DNA from: Actinoallomurus soli
Lineage (GTDB): Bacteria; Actinomycetota; Actinomycetes; Streptosporangiales; Streptosporangiaceae
Assembly (NCBI RefSeq): GCF_024055715.1
Contig: NZ_JAMXMV010000003.1
Coordinates: forward strand, 186,001 to 250,000
Direction of reading: 5' to 3'
DNA: 64,000 nucleotides
The stretch's first letter is position 1. Each line of letters begins with the position of its first letter. This document shows positions 57,644-64,000 of this stretch, piece by piece. A model generated the notes under the pieces. The model was not told where the DNA came from. It was given only the letters and a program-made list of their open reading frames with translations, and did not search any database. The position numbers were made by a program, and so were the translations under genes.

Positions 57644-59353
57644 ATGAGTGGGCCGCAAAGCCGCATCGCCACCCTGCTCAATTCGGGTCCGGACACGGCC
57701 GTGTACACGGCCGCCGACCAGGCCGGTGGGGCGTACACCTACAACGTGGCACCGGGTGGTGCGGCCACGGCCACGCAGCTGGGGTACGACTCGTCCCCCG
57801 ACGCACTCATCTCCGTGGACGGACACCAGGTCGCCGCGGGCGACAACGGGCTGAGCGTCGACATCGCCCCGCAGGGGCCGACGACCGTCACCTTCACCCC
57901 GCAGGACACCGGGCTCCAGCACGGTCAGCCGGTCGCGTACACCGATCCCGCCCAGTCGGCCGGATCCGCCTCCACGGCACAACCGGCCGCCTACACCACC
58001 GGGCAGCCGATCGACCAGAACGGCTCCTACGCGCCGTCGGGTGCGACCGGCGGTGACCAGCTGACGGCCTACCCGACCGGCCTCGCCACGGCGGCCCCCA
58101 CGGGCACCGGCCAGCCCACCTCGCAGAACGGCACCGGCCTGTCCGTCGCCGACGGCCTCACCACGGGGGCGTCGACCGACACCATGCCCGTCTCCCACGG
58201 CCTGGCCGCGGGGACGTCCACCGACACCATGCCCGTCTCCGACGGCGCGGCCGCGGCGGCGCCCACCGCCCGGACGCCCACGAACTCCACCCAGGGCGGC
58301 TCCACCGACGACTCGTCGATCCAGCACCTCAAGACCCCGGGCGACCACGGCGCTCAGGCGGACCTGGCGGTGTACGGCTCGGGCAAGGACATGCTCCACG
58401 GCGTCCGGACCGACCACGCCGACGGCACGTACACCCTCGACTTCCCGAAGGGCCACGGCAACCCGCACGACCTGAAGCTGCACGTCACGCCGCACGCCGA
58501 CGGCAGTCTCGACGTCGAGATCCCCAAGGGCCACGGCAACCCGCACGACATCAAGGTCCACGTGCAGCCGGACAAGCACGTCGACCTGAACATCACCCGC
58601 GACAAGGACGGGCATTTCAAGATCGATGCCCACGAGCACAACCCGGACCAGTCGCAACCCTGGTCGGGGCTCCAGCAGCCGGCCGGCCGGCAGCCCCCCG
58701 GCGCAACCGACCCGAACGGCCGGCAGCCGGGCGCGACCGATCCCACCGCTCAGCCCCCCGGCGCAACCGACCCGAGCAACCCGAACGGCCAGGGCGGCAC
58801 CGGGGATGGGACCGGCGGTCTCGGCGACCTCAACCTGCCGAAGGCTCCCGGCAAGGGCACCGGCTCCGGTATGGGCGGGGGCGGTGGTGGCGACGTTCCC
58901 CCGGGCCCCGGCGACTCCGGCGGAGGCGGCGGTGGCGGTGACACCGGCACCGGCACCGACCGAACGAACCCGAAGGACAAGACGTCCACCGACGACACCG
59001 GCCGGGACAAGGACAAGGGCACCGGGCCCAGCGACACCGGCGTCCTCGGCGTGACGCAGGACTCCCTCGACAAGCTGAACAAGGACATCGCCGCAGGGCC
59101 GACCCAGACGATGGAGGACGCGCACAAGAGCGCGGCGCAGATCAACATCGGTTATCCGGGTCTCGGGGTGGTCGGCGCCGTCACCGGCCTCGCCGGCACC
59201 CACACCGAGGTGAGAGACGCCGGCGCCCAGCAGTTCGCCGATGGGCACACGTCGTTGAGCGGGTGGCTGAAGAACGTGCAGTCGACAACGTCCACTTACG
59301 GCGACGCCGAAGATTACGCCAACCGGCTGGCTCAGCAGCCCGGTGCGCAGTAG
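57644..59353 (+). CDS. ESX-locus protein with His-rich beta repeats and C-terminal WXG-like domain
   Basis: A 569-residue protein starting at ATG 57644 (GGAGG five bases upstream). Residues 1-100 are beta-rich; 100-230 are Ser/Thr/Pro/Ala-rich with two TDTMPVS units. Residues 235-330 carry two copies of PKGHGNPHD[LI]K[LV]HV, a His-rich repeat that might bind metal. After a Gly/Pro-rich linker, about 465-569 are helical (DSLDKLNKDIAAGPTQTMED, TSLSGWLKNVQSTTSTYGDA) and resemble a WXG-type fold. Probably an ESX substrate; function unknown. Confidence 0.6.
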   Translation: MSGPQSRIATLLNSGPDTAVYTAADQAGGAYTYNVAPGGAATATQLGYDSSPDALISVDGHQVAAGDNGLSVDIAPQGPTTVTFTPQDTGLQHGQPVAYTDPAQSAGSASTAQPAAYTTGQPIDQNGSYAPSGATGGDQLTAYPTGLATAAPTGTGQPTSQNGTGLSVADGLTTGASTDTMPVSHGLAAGTSTDTMPVSDGAAAAAPTARTPTNSTQGGSTDDSSIQHLKTPGDHGAQADLAVYGSGKDMLHGVRTDHADGTYTLDFPKGHGNPHDLKLHVTPHADGSLDVEIPKGHGNPHDIKVHVQPDKHVDLNITRDKDGHFKIDAHEHNPDQSQPWSGLQQPAGRQPPGATDPNGRQPGATDPTAQPPGATDPSNPNGQGGTGDGTGGLGDLNLPKAPGKGTGSGMGGGGGGDVPPGPGDSGGGGGGGDTGTGTDRTNPKDKTSTDDTGRDKDKGTGPSDTGVLGVTQDSLDKLNKDIAAGPTQTMEDAHKSAAQINIGYPGLGVVGAVTGLAGTHTEVRDAGAQQFADGHTSLSGWLKNVQSTTSTYGDAEDYANRLAQQPGAQ

Positions 59354-59367
59354 GAAGGCACAGAAGA

Positions 59368-60072
59368 ATGGCCCTCGACGATTTCATCGATTCCGCGCCC
59401 AGCGTCACGGGTGCCGCCATGGTCGGCTACTCGAGCATCTTCGTGCCCTCGGCCATCCCGCTCGCGCTCCTGCTCGGGACGGCGATCTCCGACCCCGCGC
59501 AGATATGGCATGCCGGCGATCGGCACAATGACTCGGCCGCGCAGGCGGAGAAGGCGAAGACCGAGCTCACCCAGGCGGTGGACCGGGTCTCGCAGCAGGA
59601 CGGCTGGAAGGGCGACGCCAAGCAGACGTTCGAGTCGACCGCCGTCGAACCGTACAAGATGGGTCTCGACAGCACGTCGCAGGGACACAAGGGGATCGCC
59701 GACTCGCTGGCGGCCCTGGCCAGGGCGTACATGGGCGCCGGCCTGCTCTCCATGACGATCGGCGGCATCTGCGTCACGTGCGCCACCGCCGTCGCCGGAA
59801 CCCTGTGGCTTCCCGGCGCGAACGTCGCCACCGAGAGCGCGGCGATGGCGACCGTGCGCGTCGCGACGACGACGTTCCAGCGGCTGCTGACGCGCCTGCT
59901 CACCCTGCTCGGGAAGGCCGCGAACCTGATGAAGTCGATCAAGGGTCTGCTCGGGCTCGGCGCCCTGTACTACGGCGGCGGCTACATGAAGAACATGGAA
60001 CTCGGCGCCTCCAAGCCGCAGGGCACCGTCTGGCCCGGCGTCAAACCGGCTTCGGGCCCGATGTCAGCCTGA
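59368..60072 (+). CDS. WXG-like ESX protein with hydrophobic segments
   Basis: A 234-residue protein. A hydrophobic segment at 15-40 (VGYSSIFVPSAIPLALLLGT) precedes a WXG-type helical hairpin with the turn QQDGWKGDAKQTF. Another hydrophobic stretch at 122-145 (GAGLLSMTIGGICVTCATAV) and a glycine-rich C-terminus follow. Start ATG 59368, 14 bases behind the previous gene, so they form one operon, convergent with the YbaB-like gene. Confidence 0.68.
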   Translation: MALDDFIDSAPSVTGAAMVGYSSIFVPSAIPLALLLGTAISDPAQIWHAGDRHNDSAAQAEKAKTELTQAVDRVSQQDGWKGDAKQTFESTAVEPYKMGLDSTSQGHKGIADSLAALARAYMGAGLLSMTIGGICVTCATAVAGTLWLPGANVATESAAMATVRVATTTFQRLLTRLLTLLGKAANLMKSIKGLLGLGALYYGGGYMKNMELGASKPQGTVWPGVKPASGPMSA

Positions 60073-60079
60073 TCCAGCG

Positions 60080-60526
60080 TCAGAGCCCCAGCTGTTTCGC
60101 GATGCGCTCCATCTCGGACATCGCGTCGTTCAGCGTACGGTCGTAGGCGGCCGCGGCCTGGTGCAGTCGCTCCTGGATCGCCTCCTGGTTGGCCGCCAGC
60201 GCCAGAGGGTTCGCCTCTTCGCCGTACGCCTCCGTCATGAGCTCGTGGAGCTGGTCGTTCAGATTCTTCTGCGCGTCCCGGATCAGGATCTTGAGCAGTT
60301 CGGCGAACTCTCCCGACGGCATGCGCATCGCCCGCGGGGAGATGCGGATGTCGGCGACGCCGTCATTGACGGTGCAGACGACCTTGACCTGCTTGTCGCG
60401 GGACTCGGCGACCCCCTGGATCTCGGCCGCGAGCCGCTGCATCTCCTCGACGCGGCCGGCCTGCTCCTCGGCGATCCGCATCAGCCGATCGATGTCGAGG
60501 TTGGCCAGGTGCCCGAACTCGTTCAT
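60080..60526 (-). CDS. YbaB/EbfC-like protein of the ESX locus (second copy)
   Basis: A 148-residue YbaB-fold protein: N-terminal helix (IDRLMRIAEEQAGRVEEMQR), the strand region KQVKVVCTVNDGVADIRISP with RAMRM, then a long helical tail (YDRTLNDAMSEMERIAKQLG). It follows eccD by 19 bases on the same strand. The reasoning for the 48654-49034 paralogue applies: more likely an ESX chaperone or partner than a nucleoid protein. Confidence 0.78.
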   Translation of the reverse strand: MNEFGHLANLDIDRLMRIAEEQAGRVEEMQRLAAEIQGVAESRDKQVKVVCTVNDGVADIRISPRAMRMPSGEFAELLKILIRDAQKNLNDQLHELMTEAYGEEANPLALAANQEAIQERLHQAAAAYDRTLNDAMSEMERIAKQLGL

Positions 60527-60545
60527 TGTCCTTCTTCCCCCCCGC

Positions 60546-61946
60546 TCAGCCGCCGAGGCCGCGGATCTTCGAGTAGACGTGCAGGACCGCCAGGGCCAGC
60601 GGAATGAGGGCGACGACGGCGATCGCGTCGACGATGTCACCGGCCCGGCCCCAGAACGGGGTCGGGCGGTGGCCGGGCAGCCACATGCCCATCGTCAGGG
60701 AGATCGCGGCGATCACCAGGGCCGCGAGGAGGAGCAGCAGGAGCGCGCCGGTCGAGTTCCCGCGCAGCGACAGGGACACTCCCAGCACCCCGAACCCGGC
60801 CAGACCGGCGATGAGCATCCAGCCCCGCTGCGACCGGCCGCGGAAGATCCGGGCCCGCAGCAGGAGGGTCACCGACACCACCGCGCTCATCACCGGCCCC
60901 GGCCAGCCGGAGCTGAAGGCGAGGAACAGGTGCGCGGCGACCGCGATGAGGGCGATCCCGGCGACCAGCCCGGTCGCGAACCGGTCCGCCGTGATGGTGC
61001 GCCGCCGCAGCGCCTGGCCGTCGACGACCGTCGCGTCGCTGCGCAGGTCCTCGGCGTTCGCCGGGATCGGCGGCAGCGGGACCCGTGCGAACCGGAACGA
61101 CAGGGTGGGGATGAGCGCGCTCAGGGCCACCGCGATGGCGACGGTCGCGGCCGCCACCCCGGCCGGGTCGAGGCTCGGGAACGCCAGGGCGACGCCTCCG
61201 GCGATGGTGCCGATCAGCGCGGCGAACGCCATCCCGATGAACCACGGCATCCCGTCGGCGATGCCGAAGCCGGCGAGGACGGCGAGCACGGTGACGGCGG
61301 CGAAGGCGGTGAGCAGGTGCGGCGCGCCGACGTGCGCCAGCGGGAGGTGGGGGCGGGCGGGCACCAGGAGGCCCGCGACGAAGGCGTACGGGAGCGCGGA
61401 GTAGCCCAGTACGGCGCCGGCGACGGAGTCGCCGACCGCCCGGGACATCGCCGAGCCCAGGAGCACGAGGAGCAGCGCCACCATGCCGGCGAGGATCGCC
61501 GGGATCCGCCAGGGCGGTCCGCCGGCGAGGAGGGGGACGACGCCGAAGGCGAGCGCCGCGGCCCCGGTGCCCAGGCCGAACCGGCGGGTGGTCTCGGTGT
61601 GCCAGCGGTCGCTGCGGTCCTTCTTGCCCGTCGCGACGACGTCGGCCACGTCGTCGAACGCCATCTCCGGGATCAGCGCCATGCGCGGCCGGAAGTGCAG
61701 GATCTCGCCGTCGCGTACGCCGAGCTGCGTCAGGCTCTTGCCCGTGTCGAGCGGGGGTTCGTCGATCCGCTGCAGCACCCAGCCCGCGTGGGCCAGCCCG
61801 CGGTCGGCCAGGTCGTTTCCGGAGACGCGGAGGAGGGTCGGCAGCATGTGCGCGAGCGGCACCTCGGCCGGCAGCGACAGATCTATCCGTCGGCCCGGCG
61901 CGACGATCGTGACCCGGCACAGGTCGGCTCTTGCTGTCGGGCTCAC
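60546..61946 (-). CDS. eccD: Type VII secretion membrane protein EccD
   Basis: A 466-residue protein with an N-terminal ubiquitin-like domain (residues 8-90: RVTIVAPGRRIDLSLPAEVP, LTQLGVRDGEILHFRP) and 11 predicted transmembrane helices from about 125 to the end. EccD forms the central membrane vestibule of ESX systems. GTG start at 61946 with AGGGGAG close upstream. Divergent from eccC and in operon with the YbaB-like gene. Confidence 0.92.
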   Translation of the reverse strand: MSPTARADLCRVTIVAPGRRIDLSLPAEVPLAHMLPTLLRVSGNDLADRGLAHAGWVLQRIDEPPLDTGKSLTQLGVRDGEILHFRPRMALIPEMAFDDVADVVATGKKDRSDRWHTETTRRFGLGTGAAALAFGVVPLLAGGPPWRIPAILAGMVALLLVLLGSAMSRAVGDSVAGAVLGYSALPYAFVAGLLVPARPHLPLAHVGAPHLLTAFAAVTVLAVLAGFGIADGMPWFIGMAFAALIGTIAGGVALAFPSLDPAGVAAATVAIAVALSALIPTLSFRFARVPLPPIPANAEDLRSDATVVDGQALRRRTITADRFATGLVAGIALIAVAAHLFLAFSSGWPGPVMSAVVSVTLLLRARIFRGRSQRGWMLIAGLAGFGVLGVSLSLRGNSTGALLLLLLAALVIAAISLTMGMWLPGHRPTPFWGRAGDIVDAIAVVALIPLALAVLHVYSKIRGLGG

Positions 61947-61966
61947 TTCTCCCCTAACGACGGATC

Positions 61967-61996
61967 TTGACCAAACACGATCATCCGGCTTAATAG
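61967..61996 (+). promoter_or_regulatory. Likely eccC promoter
   Basis: TTGACC (61967-61972) and TAATAG (61991-61996) are 18 bases apart in the 98-base gap between divergent eccD and eccC, about 48 bases before the eccC TTG start. Confidence 0.45.
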
Positions 61997-62044
61997 GATG
62001 GCGCTAACTTCTGCACAACGCCAGCGGCCTCGGGAGGTACTCCG

Positions 62045-64000
62045 TTGGGGACGGTCATCGTCCGGAGGCAGGAACGCCGGCCGCCGCCGGAAATGCCGCG
62101 AGGCGAGGTGCTCCTCGAATCGCCACCCGAGGTGCCGGAGACCGCGTCCGCCGGGTTCCAGCAGGTTCTGACATTTCTGCCGATGCTCGCGGGTGCGGGC
62201 GCCATGGTGTTCATGGTCGTGACTCCGGGCGCGAGTCCCATCAGCTATGTGTCCAGCGGGATGTTCTCGCTGTCCATGTTCGGGATGATGCTCGGCCAGA
62301 TCGGGCGCGGCAGCGGAGACCGCAAACAGCGCCTCAACGGCGCCCGGCGCGACTACTTCCGCTACCTCGACCAGGTACGCCGCAAGGTACGCCGGGCGGC
62401 GTCGCAGCAGCGCGAGGCTCTGGAATGGAACAGCCCGGCCCCCGAGTCCCTGTGGTCCCTGGCGATGAGCGCCCGGCTGTGGGAGCGCCGGGCGTCCGAC
62501 GGTGACTTCGGCAACGTCCGCATCGGCAGCGGACCCCAGCGGCTCGCGGTGCAGCTGATCCCGCCGGAGACCAAGCCGGTCGAGGACCTGGAGCCGATGA
62601 CCGCCGGGGCGCTGCGCCGTTTCATCCGCGCGCACTCCAACGTCCCGAGCCTGCCGATCGCGGTGTCCCTGTCCTCCTTCGCGCGCATCGTCCCGATGGG
62701 CGACCCCGAGGCGGTCCGCGGCATGGTCCGGGCCCTCCTGGCCCAGGTCGCCTCCTTCCACTCCCCCGACGACCTGCGGATCTGCGTGTGCGCCTCCCCG
62801 GAGCGGATGCCGCTGTGGGACTGGCTTAAGTGGCTCCCGCACGCGATGCACCCGGACCGTACGGACGCCGCCGGGCCCGTGCGCCTGATGACGAAGTCCC
62901 TGTCCGAGCTGGAGGAGATGCTCGGCGCGGACCTGAAGAACCGGCCGCGTTTCACGCCCGGCATCTCCGCGGACGACCTGCCGTACCACGTCGTCGTGCT
63001 CGACGGCGGCATGGTCAGCGTCGACAGCCAGATCAGCGCGGACGGCATCGACGGGGTGACCGTCATCGACCTCAGCGGATCGGTGACGCCGACCTCCGAG
63101 GCGACCATGCTCCGGCTGCAGGTGACGTCCGAGTCGCTGCAGATGCTCAGGACCGACCGTACGGGCAAGGACGTCGCCTCCCGGCTGGGCAAGCCGGACT
63201 TCTTCGGCATCCCGGCGATGGAGGGGCTGGCCCGGCAGCTCTGCCCGCTCCGGACCAGCAGCGCCAGCGAGCCCGAGCAGAGCGCCCTGGCCGCGAACCT
63301 CACGCTCACGTCCCTCCTCGGTCTGCACGATCCGACGAGGATCGACACCTCGGTGCTGTGGCGTCCCCGGCCGCCGCGCAACCGGCTCCGGGTGCCGATC
63401 GGCGTGGACGGCGACGGCCGGCCGGTCGAGATGGACATCAAGGAGTCCGCGCAAGGCGGCATGGGCCCGCACGGCCTGGTGATCGGCGCGACCGGTTCCG
63501 GCAAGTCGGAGCTGCTGCGCACGCTCGTGCTCGGCCTCGCCGTCACCCACTCCTCCGAGGTGCTCAACTTCGTCCTCGTCGACTTCAAGGGCGGCGCGAC
63601 GTTCCTGGGCATGGAGTCGCTGCAGCACGTCTCCGCCATCATCACCAACCTGGAGGACGAGCTCCCGCTCGTCGACCGCATGTACGACGCGCTGCACGGC
63701 GAGATGGTCCGGCGCCAGGAGTTCCTGCGCGCCGCGGGGAACTACGCCTCACTGCGCGACTACGAGGCCGCGCGGGAGCGCGGTGCGCAGATCCCGCCCA
63801 TGCCGACGCTGTTCGTCGTCCTCGACGAGTTCTCCGAGCTGCTGTCCGCCAAGCCGGAGTTCGCCGAGCTCTTCGTCATGATCGGCCGTCTCGGGCGGTC
63901 CCTCGGCGTGCACCTGCTCCTCGCCTCGCAGCGCCTCGAAGAGGGCAAGCTGCGCGGCCTCGACACCCACCTGTCGTACCGCATCGGCCTGCGTACGTTC
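62045..64000 (+). CDS. eccC: Type VII secretion ATPase EccC (5' part, runs off the window)
   Basis: 652 codons are visible and no stop is reached. The start is TTG 62045 (GGGAGG seven bases upstream), giving MGTVIVRRQERRPPPEMPRG, the standard EccC N-terminus. Two transmembrane helices lie near residues 40-80, then the DUF/stalk domain, then the first FtsK-type ATPase with Walker A VIGATGSGKSELLRT (K487) and Walker B TLFVVLDEFSEL. VDFKGGATFLG and LLLASQRLEEGK are also typical. EccC drives substrate recognition and export. Full-length proteins are about 1300 residues with three ATPase domains, so the rest lies beyond 64000. Confidence 0.95.
   Translation, partial: MGTVIVRRQERRPPPEMPRGEVLLESPPEVPETASAGFQQVLTFLPMLAGAGAMVFMVVTPGASPISYVSSGMFSLSMFGMMLGQIGRGSGDRKQRLNGARRDYFRYLDQVRRKVRRAASQQREALEWNSPAPESLWSLAMSARLWERRASDGDFGNVRIGSGPQRLAVQLIPPETKPVEDLEPMTAGALRRFIRAHSNVPSLPIAVSLSSFARIVPMGDPEAVRGMVRALLAQVASFHSPDDLRICVCASPERMPLWDWLKWLPHAMHPDRTDAAGPVRLMTKSLSELEEMLGADLKNRPRFTPGISADDLPYHVVVLDGGMVSVDSQISADGIDGVTVIDLSGSVTPTSEATMLRLQVTSESLQMLRTDRTGKDVASRLGKPDFFGIPAMEGLARQLCPLRTSSASEPEQSALAANLTLTSLLGLHDPTRIDTSVLWRPRPPRNRLRVPIGVDGDGRPVEMDIKESAQGGMGPHGLVIGATGSGKSELLRTLVLGLAVTHSSEVLNFVLVDFKGGATFLGMESLQHVSAIITNLEDELPLVDRMYDALHGEMVRRQEFLRAAGNYASLRDYEAARERGAQIPPMPTLFVVLDEFSELLSAKPEFAELFVMIGRLGRSLGVHLLLASQRLEEGKLRGLDTHLSYRIGLRTF

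Overview
The window is very GC-rich, with GTG/TTG starts, GGAGG ribosome sites, zinc-metallopeptidase and DUF2207 membrane proteins, Scr1-type XRE/DUF397 genes and an ESX-type (type VII) secretion locus. Together these point to a filamentous actinomycete, most likely of the Streptosporangiales/Thermomonosporaceae kind (Actinoallomurus or Actinomadura-like). This rests on gene content only. No rRNA, tRNA or CRISPR array was seen.

1-10.1 kb is an accessory region of regulators and efflux. It holds an M56 peptidase, a MarR/cupin divergent pair with a palindromic operator, a cytokinin-dehydrogenase-like flavoprotein, and a decayed stretch. The decayed stretch has a truncated ADP-ribosylglycohydrolase and a whiJ-like XRE/DUF397/ATPase cluster in which the DUF397 and ATPase parts look damaged. 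An MMPL exporter with its TetR and an ArsR-like regulator follow.

10.1-21.4 kb carries a secreted NlpC/P60-like protein, AlaX editing factor, SGNH lipoprotein, DUF2516, an HBHA-like/XRE pair, an epoxide-hydrolase-like enzyme with an MFS pump under a TetR palindrome, two paralogous zinc metallopeptidases and a DUF2207 protein. 21.4-23.0 kb is a TnpB element with terminal inverted repeats and no TnpA.

23-33.7 kb is largely housekeeping: asparaginase, BKACE, dtd, YgfZ, a Fur-family regulator, nitrobindin-like, GIDE-like and DsrE proteins, a metallophosphoesterase and a secreted nuclease. It also has a toxin-antitoxin pair with a well-formed leaderless promoter, and a free-standing small transcript with its own promoter, full Shine-Dalgarno match, 12-codon ORF and terminator. 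Several genes here have their 3' ends, including the stop codon, duplicated just downstream.

33.7-41.1 kb contains a zinc-ribbon membrane protein and then a minus-strand set: phosphotriesterase-like enzyme, HerA-type ATPase, a 608-residue membrane protein and a 114-residue protein. The last two share a nearly identical GGN-x-GPINTGSGTQDNR motif, at the C-terminus of one and the N-terminus of the other. This geometry resembles homotypic (amyloid-type) signalling pairs and is the best candidate for an undescribed system.

41.1-64 kb is a type VII secretion locus: EccC (cut by the window end), EccD, EccB, mycosin MycP, two WXG100 proteins, two YbaB/EbfC-like proteins and several secreted or accessory proteins. 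It also holds a 649-residue FtsK-like protein without a recognisable Walker A, and a 2505-residue giant whose N-terminus looks like that of CpnT-type ESX effectors. EccE is not in the window.
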